A stretch of 64,000 bases of DNA from positions 29,570-93,569 of the forward strand of contig CALYBD010000004.1 of the NCBI GenBank assembly GCA_944393745.1. Reading direction: 5' to 3'. Each line of letters begins with the position of its first letter. Position 1 is the stretch's first letter. The stretch is from an uncultured Alphaproteobacteria bacterium (GTDB lineage: Bacteria > Pseudomonadota > Alphaproteobacteria > CAAGCB01 > CAG-977). Below the pieces are notes generated by a model, which was not told the origin of the DNA, ran no database searches, and was given only the letters and a program-made list of their open reading frames with translations. Positions 17,748 through 27,783 of the stretch are shown one piece after another. The position numbers and the translations under genes are program-made.

Positions 17748-18764
17748 TTAACGTTTTGTAATTTTCTTTAAAGTCGCAAAATGGCGCATAAACTCTTTAA
17801 TCGGAACGGCCGGAGTCCCCATCAGGCTTTCCATCGGCGCAACGTCACGCATCACGCCGGACTGAGCCGCAATCTGAGCACCGCTGCCGATTTCCAAATG
17901 TCCGGCCAAACCGGCCTGTCCGGCCAGAACGACGAAATCGCCAAGCTTTGTGCTGCCGGCAACGCCGACCTGAGAAACAATGACGCAGCATTTTCCCGTC
18001 TGAACGTTATGTCCGAACTGAATCAGGTTATCCATACGCGTTCCGTCACCGATCACCGTATCGCCCAAAGCGCCTCTGTCAATACAGGTATTGGCACCGA
18101 TTTCGACATCATTGCCGATAAGAACACGCCCCAACTGAGGAATTTTCGTATGCCCTTTGGGACTCATGAAAAATCCGAAACCGTCCTGCCCGATGCGTGC
18201 GCCGGGATAAATATAGACCTGGTTGCCGGCCAATGTATAAAGAACCGAAGCATTTTCCCCGATAATACAATCATCGCCGAAAACAACATTATCCCCGATC
18301 ACCGCATTCGGGCAAACATGACAATTTTTTCCCAGCGTTACATTTTCGCCGATAACGGCCCCCGCATCAATGCGTGATCCCTGACCGATAACGGCACTGT
18401 CGGCAACAACAGCTTTCGGGTGGACAACGGTTTCTTTTGCCGATTCTGACGGATAAAAAGCCGCTGCCACCAACCCGTAAGACCTGTACGGTTCTTTGGA
18501 AAGCAGGACGGCCGTTCCCTTCGGCGCCGAAGCGGCAAAATCCGGATGAACAATACAAGCACCGGCTTTTGTCTGTTCCAGATCGGCAATGTATTTTTTG
18601 CTCAGCAGAAAGCTGATATCGTCCGCACCGGCGTCATGCAGCGAATTGACGTTTTTGATTATCTTTTCCGGATCAACGCCGTCGGGCAATTCACATCCGC
18701 CGATTTCAGCCAGCTGCTTTAAGGTAAACGGTCCTGCCGTTTTAAAAAAACGCGTATCAGGCAT
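17748..18764 (-). CDS. lpxD: UDP-3-O-acylglucosamine N-acyltransferase
   Basis: Adds the second hydroxyacyl chain, at the 2-amino group, in lipid A synthesis. 338 residues, with a short N-terminal uridine-binding domain (FTLKQLAEIGGCELP ... VNSLHDAGADDISFL) and a hexapeptide-repeat beta-helix from about residue 100. FGFFMSPKGHTKIPQLGRV and the His-containing IQFGHNVQTG match the catalytic region. It sits between skp and fabZ in the envelope operon, 11-15 nt from each. Confidence 0.97.
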   Translation of the reverse strand: MPDTRFFKTAGPFTLKQLAEIGGCELPDGVDPEKIIKNVNSLHDAGADDISFLLSKKYIADLEQTKAGACIVHPDFAASAPKGTAVLLSKEPYRSYGLVAAAFYPSESAKETVVHPKAVVADSAVIGQGSRIDAGAVIGENVTLGKNCHVCPNAVIGDNVVFGDDCIIGENASVLYTLAGNQVYIYPGARIGQDGFGFFMSPKGHTKIPQLGRVLIGNDVEIGANTCIDRGALGDTVIGDGTRMDNLIQFGHNVQTGKCCVIVSQVGVAGSTKLGDFVVLAGQAGLAGHLEIGSGAQIAAQSGVMRDVAPMESLMGTPAVPIKEFMRHFATLKKITKR

Positions 18765-18779
18765 TTAATGCTCCCGTAC

Positions 18780-19340
18780 TTATTTAGATTTAGACTCAGA
18801 CTTTTCCAAAGTCACCTTTTTCAACTCAAGCTTGGGCATTTTTTTGTTAATGCGCTTAATCGCTTCTTCGGTGACGTTCAGTTTTTCGTCAACATAAAAA
18901 GTATTGGCCAGATTTAAAACGGCATCAAAATCGTTTTCTTCGGCCAGTTCTTTGATGACCGGATTAATCGCTTTTTCTTTAAATGACAACACGGCGTCAA
19001 CAAAATTTTTCTGCAATTCGGCAGCCGCGGCCTGAGCTCTGGCCTGCAGATCTTTTTCCGATTTATCAATCGCATCCAAACGTTTGCCGACATCGGCCTT
19101 GGATAATTTTGTGCTTTCTTCTTCTAATTTTTGTTTTTCCGCAATAATTTCTTCCAGTTCTTTTTCCAGATCAACCTTCAAGACAGCCAGAATTTTATCG
19201 CGTTGCATCTGCAACCCCTGCAAAGCCGTTGATTTCTGAGCCAGTTCCGGATCATTGACAAAGCCAAACTTTTCAGCCTTTGCCGTATCCGCAAAGAAAA
19301 TACAGGCAAGAGCGATTGAAAGACTGATTACTTTTTTCAT
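18780..19340 (-). CDS. skp: Periplasmic chaperone Skp/OmpH-like
   Basis: Holds unfolded outer-membrane proteins on their way to the BAM complex. 186 residues with a Sec signal peptide (MKKVISLSIALACIFFADTAKA, cut near residue 22). A long charged helix follows (KVDLEKELEEIIAEKQKLEE ... SEKDLQARAQAAAAELQKNF), as in the tentacles of the Skp trimer. It begins 4 nt after the bamA stop, the usual bamA-skp-lpxD order. The C-terminal tail is Lys/Ser-rich. Confidence 0.9.
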   Translation of the reverse strand: MKKVISLSIALACIFFADTAKAEKFGFVNDPELAQKSTALQGLQMQRDKILAVLKVDLEKELEEIIAEKQKLEEESTKLSKADVGKRLDAIDKSEKDLQARAQAAAAELQKNFVDAVLSFKEKAINPVIKELAEENDFDAVLNLANTFYVDEKLNVTEEAIKRINKKMPKLELKKVTLEKSESKSK

Positions 19341-19343
19341 GTT

Positions 19344-21614
19344 TTAAAATCCCCATCCAAAGTTTAAACGAAAATACTCTGTTTCATCAAAACGTTCTTT
19401 TAAGATCGGTATCGCGTAATCGACATTTATCGGTCCCAACGGAGACGACCACACAAAACCGATACCGATACTACCACGCAATTTTGAAGAATACCACATT
19501 TCAGATGCATCAAAATCATCAGGTTTTCCGATCAGGCCGAAATCCGCAATATTTTTCCCCCTCATACCAAATTCGCTGGGCAGTCCCAGAGGAAACATCA
19601 ACTGCACTCCGGCCGTTGCCTGCCAGTTGCCGCCCAAAGCATCATCACCGACTTTGGAACGCGCCGTGACACCGCCGTCTTCAAACCCGCGCAGGGTTGA
19701 ACCGCCCAAGAAATAACGGTTATTTAACCGAACGTCCTGCCCGATTCCAAAAATATACCCGCCCGATGTTGACAGCCCCAGAACCCACTTGTCGGACAGC
19801 GGATAATAATACGCCGCGCTGATATCCGTGCGCAGATATCGCGTATCGCCGCCAAAACCGGCCAAATCGTTTGATAAAGAAATATAATACCCTTCCGACG
19901 GATTGTAACGATTGTCCAAATAATCCCAGAACAGTGTCTGACTGATCATGGACGTCAAAGTGGTCCCTTCCTGTTCTTTAACATAAATAGACGCGGATTC
20001 GCTGACGTCCACGATTTTATCCTGGCGCAACGTATATTTGACGGTATGCGATAATTCTTCGGTATATTTCCAGCTGAAGAAAACAGAACCGCCGCCCATT
20101 TCCGAATCATAAGAACTGCGGTCCGAATAATTCCGAGTCAGATAAAAAACATCAAACCCCAAAGCCAATTCCCGATCCAAAAACCACGGTTCGACGAAAC
20201 TGATGTCAAACAGAGTCCTTTCTTCGGCAATCGAGGCGGAAACCCCTACCCGGCGCCCTGTTCCCAAAAAGTTATTTTCCTGAACGGACACTTCCGCCAA
20301 AGGCCCGTCATACGATGACCAACCGACCCCTAATTTCAAAGACCCCGTTGATTTTTCAGAGACTTCCGTTTTCAAAATTGCCCGATCCGGCGTGCCTTCC
20401 ACCGGTTCCAGATCCATCATTACCCGATCGAAATAATTTAAATTTTCAATCCTTTGTTTGGACCGGCGGATTTTTGCGGGACTGTAAGCATCTCCCTCGG
20501 AAAAACGAAATTCACGGCGAATCACGCGATCCTGAGTACGGGCATTTCCCGTAATCTGAATTTCATCAACAAACAGATGTTGACCTTCTTTGATATTAAA
20601 AACAACGTCAACAATGTCTTCTCCTTCGCGCTTTTTTAAATCAGAAGACACGTCAACAAAAGGAAATCCTTTTGCCCCGACGGCATTAATCAACGCAATT
20701 TCGCTGTTTTCGACCTTTACATTATTAAACCACGCACCCGATTTTACGGATACGACATCTGCCACACTGTCGGCATCCAGTCCTTTTAAATCAGATAAAA
20801 CCGTCACATCGCCGACCTGATACCTGGGCCCCTCCTCCATGACAAGAGACAAATAAAAATCTTCGCGATTCGGGGACAGTTCGGCAGAAGCGGAAATAAT
20901 CCCGAAATCCATATAACCGTGCTGCAGATAAAAACGGCGCAACAATTCCTGATCATACGCAAAACGATCCGGATCATAAGTATCCATGGACGTAAACCAA
21001 CGATACCAGCGGTTTTCTTTGGACAGCATTTGTTCTTCCAGCTCGGTCGCGTCAAAAGCCTGATTGCCGATAAAATCAATTTTGCGGATAAATGCCGGCT
21101 GTCCTTCGTTAATTTCGAAAACGACGTCCAATCGGTTCTGAGAACGTTCGATAATTTTCGGTTCAACCTGAGCCGAATACCGCCCCATACGCTTGTATAA
21201 TTCTACAATCCGCTGTGTATCCCGACGAGCTTTGGAACGTGTAAAGACAGAACGCGGATGCAAAGACAGTTCGTCTTTAAGCTGTTGGGTTTTGATTTTT
21301 TTGTTTCCTTCAAACGAAATCTGATTGACTATCGGATTTTCAACCAGATCAACGTTCAGCACGCCGTCTGTCACGGACAGGCGCACATCGGCAAACAGCC
21401 CCGTCGAAAACAAAGACTTCAACCCTCTGTCAAGCTGTTCGTCGGAAACAATGTCTCCTTTGCGAATCATCAGGTACGTCAAAACCGTTTCCGGCTCTAT
21501 ACGCATAATCCCGCTGATCACGATCCGGGACACCGTTTCTTCTTTTTCCGCGGCCGCAGCGACGCAAAAAGGAAAAAACAGCAAAAAAACGACGAAAACA
21601 AGCAGTCTTTTCAA
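19344..21614 (-). CDS. bamA: Outer-membrane assembly factor BamA
   Basis: Central barrel of the BAM complex that inserts beta-barrel proteins into the outer membrane. 756 residues. A signal peptide (LLVFVVFLLFFPFCVAAAAEK) is followed by five POTRA repeats to about residue 410; an example start is VSRIVISGIMRIEPETVLTY. The C-terminal Omp85 barrel contains the conserved FLGGSTLRGFEDGG loop (VRGF-like) and ends with an aromatic residue (FRLNFGWGF), the usual barrel signal. It lies between rseP and skp. Confidence 0.97.
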   Translation of the reverse strand: MKRLLVFVVFLLFFPFCVAAAAEKEETVSRIVISGIMRIEPETVLTYLMIRKGDIVSDEQLDRGLKSLFSTGLFADVRLSVTDGVLNVDLVENPIVNQISFEGNKKIKTQQLKDELSLHPRSVFTRSKARRDTQRIVELYKRMGRYSAQVEPKIIERSQNRLDVVFEINEGQPAFIRKIDFIGNQAFDATELEEQMLSKENRWYRWFTSMDTYDPDRFAYDQELLRRFYLQHGYMDFGIISASAELSPNREDFYLSLVMEEGPRYQVGDVTVLSDLKGLDADSVADVVSVKSGAWFNNVKVENSEIALINAVGAKGFPFVDVSSDLKKREGEDIVDVVFNIKEGQHLFVDEIQITGNARTQDRVIRREFRFSEGDAYSPAKIRRSKQRIENLNYFDRVMMDLEPVEGTPDRAILKTEVSEKSTGSLKLGVGWSSYDGPLAEVSVQENNFLGTGRRVGVSASIAEERTLFDISFVEPWFLDRELALGFDVFYLTRNYSDRSSYDSEMGGGSVFFSWKYTEELSHTVKYTLRQDKIVDVSESASIYVKEQEGTTLTSMISQTLFWDYLDNRYNPSEGYYISLSNDLAGFGGDTRYLRTDISAAYYYPLSDKWVLGLSTSGGYIFGIGQDVRLNNRYFLGGSTLRGFEDGGVTARSKVGDDALGGNWQATAGVQLMFPLGLPSEFGMRGKNIADFGLIGKPDDFDASEMWYSSKLRGSIGIGFVWSSPLGPINVDYAIPILKERFDETEYFRLNFGWGF

Positions 21615-21622
21615 AAAATCAC

Positions 21623-22717
21623 CTAATGAAACAAACGGACGAATATACGGACGATATCATTCCATGAAGTGAGTATCAACAGGCATAACAGTAAACCTAT
21701 CCCTATGTTTAGGGCTGCCATTTGTATTTTTTCGCTGACCGGGCGGCGAATAATTCCTTCAACGGCGTAAAACAGCAAATGCCCGCCGTCCAAAACGGGA
21801 ATGGGCAGCAAGTTCACTAAACCGATTCCGATCGAAACCTGAATTAAAAACAAAACAAAGCTGATCACGCCGCCTCTGGCCGCATCACCAGACGCTTCGG
21901 CAATGCCCAAAGGCCCGCGCATATCATCGGCCGAACGTTGCCCCAGCAGAATGCGTTTTAAAATAACCAGCGTATCCGCCGTAATTTCCCAAGCTTCCCG
22001 CACGGATTCGACAAAAGCCTGCGGCACGGACAACGGTTTAAAGTGTTCGGACGTCATAACGGCCTGCACGCCTAAGACAGCACCGCCCTTTTCTTCGGAC
22101 AAATGTGCCGTCAAAGGAACTTCTTTGCCTTCCCGCAAAACAACCATATTCAATACGCTGTGCAACTGGACATAACGGCGCACATCGGCAAATTCTTTAA
22201 TTTCTTCGCCGTTAATTTCTATGATCCGGTCATTTTTCAAAATCCCTGCCGCTTCGGCCGCGGATCCCTTGCTGACTTCGGAAACAATCGGCGGAACGAC
22301 AATCATGCCGAAAATCGACAGAAAAATCGTCAAGAGAACAATCGCAAAAATATAATTCATTGCCGGCCCTGCGGCAGAAATAAAAGCTTTTGCCCATAAC
22401 GGCTGATGCGGAAAAGAAATTTTCTTTTCTTCTTCGGTAAATTCTTTGGCTGCTTCGTCCGTTGTGGCGCTGGCCGCATCGGCGTCACCGAACATCTTGA
22501 CATAACCGCCCAAAGGAATCAGACACACTTTCCACAGTGTTCCTTTTTTATCCTGGCGCGACCACAAAGTCTTTCCGAATCCCAAAGAAAACTCGTCAAC
22601 CTTTACGCCGGACAGACGTGCCGCCCAGAAATGACCGAATTCGTGCACGATCACAACCAGGGAAAGAACGATCAAAAAAGAAAGCGGATATAATACGGCC
22701 AAAAAAGCTGACATCAA
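21623..22717 (-). CDS. rseP: Site-2 zinc protease RseP family
   Basis: Intramembrane metalloprotease of family M50B that cleaves anti-sigma factors and leftover signal peptides. 364 residues. The zinc site HEFGH lies in the first membrane helix near residue 25, and the third ligand motif PVLDGGHLLFY lies near the C-terminus. One PDZ domain is visible in the middle (VSKGSAAEAAGILKNDRIIE), against two in the E. coli protein. It lies between dxr and bamA. The substrate in this organism is unknown. Confidence 0.95.
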   Translation of the reverse strand: MMSAFLAVLYPLSFLIVLSLVVIVHEFGHFWAARLSGVKVDEFSLGFGKTLWSRQDKKGTLWKVCLIPLGGYVKMFGDADAASATTDEAAKEFTEEEKKISFPHQPLWAKAFISAAGPAMNYIFAIVLLTIFLSIFGMIVVPPIVSEVSKGSAAEAAGILKNDRIIEINGEEIKEFADVRRYVQLHSVLNMVVLREGKEVPLTAHLSEEKGGAVLGVQAVMTSEHFKPLSVPQAFVESVREAWEITADTLVILKRILLGQRSADDMRGPLGIAEASGDAARGGVISFVLFLIQVSIGIGLVNLLPIPVLDGGHLLFYAVEGIIRRPVSEKIQMAALNIGIGLLLCLLILTSWNDIVRIFVRLFH

Positions 22718-22722
22718 TTTTT

Positions 22723-23880
22723 TTACCCCTTCTGCAAAACAGATTCTGCCGTTTTTCTGGCTTCACCGTCCACGGCCATGACATCTTGTATTGTTGATAC
22801 AGGATCAAGCGGCAACATTTCAACGACTTTTTCAACAATGCGCACAATATCCAAAAATCCGATTCTGCGCTTTAGAAAAGCGCCGACGGCCACTTCGTTG
22901 GCAGCATTCATAACCGCCGTTGCCGTCTGACCTTTTTGCTGACATTCTTTGGCCAAACGCAGCGCGGGAAAACGATCTTCATCTGGCGCATAAAAAGTCA
23001 ATGCCGCCATTTTCGTAAAATCCAGTCTGGCCGTCGGAGATTCCATTCTGTCCGGCCAGGCCAAAGCATAAGCAATCGGCGTGCGCATATCCGGCATTCC
23101 CATATGCGCCAAAACAGAACCGTCTGCATATCCGACGGCACTGTGCACAATAGACTGCGGGTGAACCAAAACTTCGATTTTATCCACCGGTACTTTGAAC
23201 AAATGGCAGGCTTCGATAATTTCCAGTCCTTTATTCATCATTGTTGCGGAATCGACCGATATTTTCGCCCCCATGTTCCAGTTCGGGTGAGCCACGGCCT
23301 GTTGCGGCGTTGCTTTTTCCATAAAGCTTAAATCTTTTTCGCGGAAAGGCCCGCCCGAAGCAGTCAGCAAAATACGATCAACGGCGCCGCGGTGTTTTTC
23401 TTCCAACGTTTGAAAAATCGCACTGTGTTCCGAATCAACGGGAATCAAAGTTGTATGATATTCCCGAATCGCCTGCATAACAATTTCACCGGCACAGACC
23501 AACGTTTCCTTATTCGCCAAAGCCAACGTTCTGCCGCGTTTAACGACTTCCATCGTCGGCAACAATCCGGCAGCACCGACAATGGAAGACATCGTCCAGT
23601 CCGCGTCTTCTTTGGCTGCATCAACAACAGCCTGAAAACCGGCCGCGACACGAACGGAGGTCCCCGCTAAAAGTTCTTTTAATTCGGTATATTTTGTTTC
23701 ATCTGCGCTGACGGCCAGTTCCGCTTTTAACAGCTTTGCCTGTTCCGCCAACAAAGAAATATTCTGATTTCCTGTCAACGCCGTCACGCGATAATTATCC
23801 GGATACCGGCGAATAATATCCACCGTGTTTTTCCCGATAGAACCGGTTGACCCCAGAATCGTAATCTTTTTTTGTGCCAT
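22723..23880 (-). CDS. dxr: 1-deoxy-D-xylulose-5-phosphate reductoisomerase
   Basis: Second step of the MEP isoprenoid pathway, feeding UppS downstream in the same operon. The start is ATG 23880, preceded by a GGGGG ribosome-binding motif and leaving one base after the cdsA stop. A longer frame to 23913 would overlap cdsA and adds 11 unlike residues. The 385-residue protein begins MAQKKITILGSTGSIGKNT (NADPH-binding), with LANKETLVCAGE, PVDSEHSAIFQ, LTASGGPF and the metal-site region ISVDSATMMNKGLE. Confidence 0.97.
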   Translation of the reverse strand: MAQKKITILGSTGSIGKNTVDIIRRYPDNYRVTALTGNQNISLLAEQAKLLKAELAVSADETKYTELKELLAGTSVRVAAGFQAVVDAAKEDADWTMSSIVGAAGLLPTMEVVKRGRTLALANKETLVCAGEIVMQAIREYHTTLIPVDSEHSAIFQTLEEKHRGAVDRILLTASGGPFREKDLSFMEKATPQQAVAHPNWNMGAKISVDSATMMNKGLEIIEACHLFKVPVDKIEVLVHPQSIVHSAVGYADGSVLAHMGMPDMRTPIAYALAWPDRMESPTARLDFTKMAALTFYAPDEDRFPALRLAKECQQKGQTATAVMNAANEVAVGAFLKRRIGFLDIVRIVEKVVEMLPLDPVSTIQDVMAVDGEARKTAESVLQKG

Positions 23881-23881
23881 T

Positions 23882-24667
23882 TTACCCCCAGAAATCCAAG
23901 CCGGGGCAAACAAAAATCAGAATCATGACAACAATCGGCGCTACGGCCAGCAAAGCGTCCATACGATCGAACACACCGCCGTGCCCCGGTATCAGATTGC
24001 TGGAATCTTTGACCCCCAGATAACGTTTTATCCAGGATTCAAACAAATCTCCGCCCTGAGAAACAGCCCCTAAAACAGCAGAAACGATCATCACGTTTTC
24101 ATATGCTGTCGACCCGCCGCACTTAACGCACAAAGCCCCCCACAGCGCCGCCGTAGCCATACCGCCCAACAATCCGGCCCACGTTTTTTTGGGACTGATT
24201 TTCGGACACATTTTCGGCCCGCCGATTATTTTGCCGAACGTATAAGCCCCCGTATCCATCGCCCACACGGAACCGATCAGCCAAATCGTGCTGATAAATC
24301 CGTAATTTTGCAACATAAACGTCAGCGAAATCATCGGATACGAAGAATAAAGCACGCCGAATGCAAACAATTTTTGATGTTCCAATCCCTGTTTTTTAAC
24401 AATCACATAAAGAACAACCGTCATAACGGCGGGCAAAACCCATGCGACGACGGGACTGATATCCAACAGAAAAATGCCGCATATTCCCGTAACGGCAATC
24501 AGCATACCCAAAACGGAAAAGCGTTTAAGCACCAGCTGTTCCCATTCCCAGCCCATTGCGGTCAAAGAAACGGCGCAAATCAATTCAAACCAGGGCGGAC
24601 CGAAATAAAGCGCCAAAATAGGCAAAGGCAGCAACAAAAAAGCTGACAGAATACGCTGTTTTAACAT
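23882..24667 (-). CDS. cdsA: Phosphatidate cytidylyltransferase
   Basis: Makes CDP-diacylglycerol for phospholipid synthesis in the inner membrane. 261 residues with about seven membrane segments. The CDP-alcohol signature is at the C-terminus: SWIKRYLGVKDSSNLIPGHG followed by GVFDRMDALL. It lies between uppS and dxr, as usual in this gene block. The start ATG 24667 is 11 nt after the uppS stop. Confidence 0.95.
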   Translation of the reverse strand: MLKQRILSAFLLLPLPILALYFGPPWFELICAVSLTAMGWEWEQLVLKRFSVLGMLIAVTGICGIFLLDISPVVAWVLPAVMTVVLYVIVKKQGLEHQKLFAFGVLYSSYPMISLTFMLQNYGFISTIWLIGSVWAMDTGAYTFGKIIGGPKMCPKISPKKTWAGLLGGMATAALWGALCVKCGGSTAYENVMIVSAVLGAVSQGGDLFESWIKRYLGVKDSSNLIPGHGGVFDRMDALLAVAPIVVMILIFVCPGLDFWG

Positions 24668-24678
24668 GACATCTCCTT

Positions 24679-25395
24679 TTATACTTTGCCGAATCGGCGG
24701 TGACGGGCGGCAAATTCGTCCAATGCCGCATTAAAATCTTTTTCGGTGCAATCCGGCCATAACGTATCCAAAAACACAAATTCGGAATAAGCCGACTGCC
24801 ATAACAAAAAGTTGCTGATTCGTTTTTCCCCGCTGGTGCGGATAATCAGGTCGGGATCTGGAATATCCGGCAAATATAAAGCCGAAGCAAAGACCTTTTC
24901 ATCAATTTGATCCGGCGTGATTTTACCGTCCCGCACATCTTTTGCCAAACGTTTTGCCGCGTCTGCGATTTCTTCGCGCCCGCCGTAACTTAAAGCCAGA
25001 ATCAAATGCATTTTTTCCTGTTCCGGCGGCAGATTTTCTTTTTTAAGCTTATCGATCATCAAACGGATATTTTTCGGCAATTGTTCCGTGCGCCCTTGAA
25101 TTGAAAAATTAATGCCTTTTTCCCGAAACGGGCGGCTTTCTTTATGCAAATAATCTTCCAGCATGGAAAACAAAGCCTCAACTTCTTCTTTCGGCCTGTT
25201 CCAGTTTTCCGAAGAAAAACAAAACAATGTTAAATAACGTATTCCGGACGACAAACAAACTTCCGCCAGTTTTTCAACGACTTTTGCGCCTTCACGATGG
25301 CCGGCGGTACGCGGCAAAGATCTTTTTTTTGCCCAGCGCCCGTTGCCGTCCATAATAACGCCGACATGAATCGGCAAAATACGTTCTTTATTCAT
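24679..25395 (-). CDS. uppS: Undecaprenyl-diphosphate synthase (cis-prenyltransferase)
   Basis: Elongates farnesyl diphosphate to undecaprenyl diphosphate, the lipid carrier for peptidoglycan and surface glycans. 238 residues, beginning with the conserved GVIMDGNGRWAKKR and AGHREGAK, followed by FCFSSENWNRP and the C-terminal PDPDLIIRTSGEKRISNFLL. Its ATG shares one base with the frr stop (TGATG), indicating translational coupling. Confidence 0.97.
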   Translation of the reverse strand: MNKERILPIHVGVIMDGNGRWAKKRSLPRTAGHREGAKVVEKLAEVCLSSGIRYLTLFCFSSENWNRPKEEVEALFSMLEDYLHKESRPFREKGINFSIQGRTEQLPKNIRLMIDKLKKENLPPEQEKMHLILALSYGGREEIADAAKRLAKDVRDGKITPDQIDEKVFASALYLPDIPDPDLIIRTSGEKRISNFLLWQSAYSEFVFLDTLWPDCTEKDFNAALDEFAARHRRFGKV

Positions 25396-25967
25396 CAGAC
25401 TTGTTTGATTTCCTGTTCTTTTGCCTTCAGCATTTCGTCCATGTTTTTAATCGTTGTATCCGTCAGGTTTTGGATTTCCGTTTCGTATTTTTTTTGTTCA
25501 TCTTCCGAAATACTGCCGTCTTTTTGCATTTTTTTGACGGCATCCATTGCGTCGCGGCGAATGTTGCGTACCGCAATACGTGCCTGTTCCGTATATTTTG
25601 CCGCAATTTTAGTTAATTCAACGCGGCGTTCTTCGTTCAAAGGCGGAATGGGAATACGGATCAACTGGCCGTCATTCATCGGATTCAATCCCAGTTCGGA
25701 CGTCCGGATTGCTTTTTCAACGGCTTTTACCAAAGATTTATCCCATACCTGGACGGACAGCATACGCGATTCGGGCACGCTGACCGTTCCGACCTGAGAC
25801 AACGGCGTCATCGCGCCGTAGGCTTCAACCATTATTCCGTCCAGCAAAGCCGTTGATGCCCGTCCCGTCCGCAATCCCGAAAAATCTTTTTTAAGCGAAT
25901 CAACCGTTTTATCCATACGAGTGCGTGTATCCTGGCGTATTTCGTCATAAGTAGAAAAAGCTGGCAT
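25395..25967 (-). CDS. frr: Ribosome recycling factor
   Basis: Splits post-termination ribosomes together with EF-G. 190 residues of the standard two-domain type, with [21 protein letters not shown] at the start, [15 protein letters not shown] in the small domain and [20 protein letters not shown] in the helical bundle. The gene lies 2 nt after pyrH and overlaps uppS by one base. Confidence 0.97.
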   Translation of the reverse strand: MPAFSTYDEIRQDTRTRMDKTVDSLKKDFSGLRTGRASTALLDGIMVEAYGAMTPLSQVGTVSVPESRMLSVQVWDKSLVKAVEKAIRTSELGLNPMNDGQLIRIPIPPLNEERRVELTKIAAKYTEQARIAVRNIRRDAMDAVKKMQKDGSISEDEQKKYETEIQNLTDTTIKNMDEMLKAKEQEIKQV

Positions 25968-25969
25968 TT

Positions 25970-26692
25970 TTATTTCTCCTGTTCAGCGTTGGTAATGACC
26001 GTAAAAGCGCCTTCGCCGGCTAAAGCGCGATATAAAGCCTTTTCCCCGTGCATTGAAAAAACAACAATCGAGATATTATTGTCACGGGCCAAAGCAATCG
26101 CCGATGCGTCCATTACCTTTAAGTTCTTTAATAATACTTCATCATAGCTGACTTTTTCAAACCGTACAGCGTTTTTATCTTTTTTCGGATCGGCAGAATA
26201 AACACCGTCAACCTGCGTGGCTTTAAAAATCGCTTCACAGCCCATTTCGGCCGCCCGCAAAGCTGCCCCCGTATCCGTTGTAAAGAAGGGATTCCCCGTT
26301 CCCGCCGCAAAAATAATAACACTGCCTTCTTCCAGTTTCTTTTTAACGCGCGGCTGGACATACGGTTCGCAGATTGTCGGCATAACAACGCCGGAAACGA
26401 CACGCGCGGGCACGCCGGCACGCTGCAGCGCGTCCTGCATAGCCAGAGAATTGATCACGGTTGCCAACATTCCCATATGATCGGCTCTGACTCGATCCAT
26501 ACCGCCGGCCGCACCGGACAGGCCGCGAAAAATATTCCCGCCGCCGATCACAAGAGCGATCTGCACACCGGCTTCATGCACCAGCTTAATTTCCCGGGCG
26601 ATTTCATTCAGCATTGCCTCGTCCAGGCCAAAGCTTTTGTTTCCCATCAATCCTTCACCGGAAAGCTTTAATAAAATACGTTTATATTTCAT
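25970..26692 (-). CDS. pyrH: UMP kinase
   Basis: Phosphorylates UMP to UDP and works as a regulated hexamer. 240 residues of the amino-acid-kinase fold: [44 protein letters not shown] and [19 protein letters not shown] are all as in the family. It is the first gene of the long envelope operon and begins just downstream of a strong terminator after tsf, so it should have its own promoter. Confidence 0.97.
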   Translation of the reverse strand: MKYKRILLKLSGEGLMGNKSFGLDEAMLNEIAREIKLVHEAGVQIALVIGGGNIFRGLSGAAGGMDRVRADHMGMLATVINSLAMQDALQRAGVPARVVSGVVMPTICEPYVQPRVKKKLEEGSVIIFAAGTGNPFFTTDTGAALRAAEMGCEAIFKATQVDGVYSADPKKDKNAVRFEKVSYDEVLLKNLKVMDASAIALARDNNISIVVFSMHGEKALYRALAGEGAFTVITNAEQEK

Positions 26693-26714
26693 TGTCCGTC
26701 ACTTTGTTGTTGAT

Positions 26715-26747
26715 AAAAAAACGGCGGGAAATAAAAAATCCCGCCGA
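26715..26747 (-). terminator. Rho-independent terminator after tsf
   Basis: On the minus strand CGGCGGGA (26729-26722 complement side) and TCCCGCCG form a perfect 8-bp GC-rich stem with a 9-nt loop, followed directly by a run of seven U. It ends the rpsB-tsf transcript and separates it from pyrH. Confidence 0.9.
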
Positions 26748-26757
26748 TTAAAAAGGG

Positions 26758-27699
26758 TTATTTACCGGCCGCGGCAGCGACTTCTGCGGCAAAATCTTCT
26801 TGTTTTTTCTCAATGCCTTCTCCCAAAGCAAAGCGGGCAAATGCCTTTAATTCAACGGGAGCGCCAACCTCTTTGGCCGCTTCGGCGACAACGTCCTTAA
26901 TTTTCTTTTTATCGTCCATAATAAAGAACTGTTCGTTTAAAACAATTTCTTCATGGAATTTGCGGATACGACCGATCATCATTTTTTCAATGACTTCAGC
27001 CGGTTTTGTCTTACCTGTTTTGGCCTGTTCTTCTTTAATTTGATCTTCAACGACTTTCTTTTCGCGTTCTTCCATATCAGCGGGAACATCGGCAATATTC
27101 AAACAAACCGGCGCGGCAGCGGCAACGTGCATTGCCAGATTTTTGGCCAATTTTTCCAAAGCCGCCTGATCCCCTGCCGATTCCAAAGCAACCAGAGTCC
27201 CGATTTTACCCAATCCGCCGGCAATCGCGCCATGGATATATCCGACAACGACACCGTTGTTCACTGACAGCTTTGCACAGCGGCGCAATGTCATGTTTTC
27301 GCCGATTTTGGCAATCAGATCGGTCAAAGCCCCCTGCACATCTTTGTCATCGGAAAAAGCCGTTGTTTTCAGGGTTTCGACATTTCCGTCGCCTTTTAAA
27401 GCGATCTCGGCCGTTTTGGAAACAAATTCCTGGAATAATTCATTTTTGGAAACGAAATCCGTTTCGGAATTGATTTCGACAACAACACCTTCTTTGCCGT
27501 CGGTTTTCACGGCGACAAGCCCCTGAGAAGCAACGCGGCCGGCCTTTTTCGCGGCAGAAGCCAACCCTTTTTTACGCAACCAGTCAACTGCCTTTTCGAC
27601 ATCACCGGCAGCTTCGGACAAAGCCTTTTTGCAATCCATCATGCCTGCGCCCGTTTTTTCACGCAGTTCCTTAACAACAGCGGCTGTAATTTCGGCCAT
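26758..27699 (-). CDS. tsf: Elongation factor Ts
   Basis: Nucleotide-exchange factor for EF-Tu. 313 residues. The N-terminal domain reads AVVKELREKTGAGMMDCKKA, with a UBA-like fold, followed by the TDFVSKNELF motif of the core and a dimerisation region. It follows rpsB by 84 bp, the standard pair, with a stem-loop in the gap and a terminator 11 nt after the stop. Confidence 0.97.
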   Translation of the reverse strand: MAEITAAVVKELREKTGAGMMDCKKALSEAAGDVEKAVDWLRKKGLASAAKKAGRVASQGLVAVKTDGKEGVVVEINSETDFVSKNELFQEFVSKTAEIALKGDGNVETLKTTAFSDDKDVQGALTDLIAKIGENMTLRRCAKLSVNNGVVVGYIHGAIAGGLGKIGTLVALESAGDQAALEKLAKNLAMHVAAAAPVCLNIADVPADMEEREKKVVEDQIKEEQAKTGKTKPAEVIEKMMIGRIRKFHEEIVLNEQFFIMDDKKKIKDVVAEAAKEVGAPVELKAFARFALGEGIEKKQEDFAAEVAAAAGK

Positions 27700-27736
27700 T
27701 TGTTTTTCCTTTCTGAATAATACGTAACTTCATACA

Positions 27737-27769
27737 ATAATGGCGGCAGAACAATACCACCGCCATTAT
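27737..27769 (-). promoter_or_regulatory. Stem-loop between rpsB and tsf
   Basis: A perfect 10-bp inverted repeat, ATAATGGCGG and CCGCCATTAT, separated by 13 nt, lies in the rpsB-tsf gap. No U-run follows, so it is not a classical terminator. Such stem-loops usually act as RNA processing, stability or partial-termination signals that set the S2 to EF-Ts ratio. Confidence 0.6.
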
Positions 27770-27783
27770 AAAACATTTTTGTT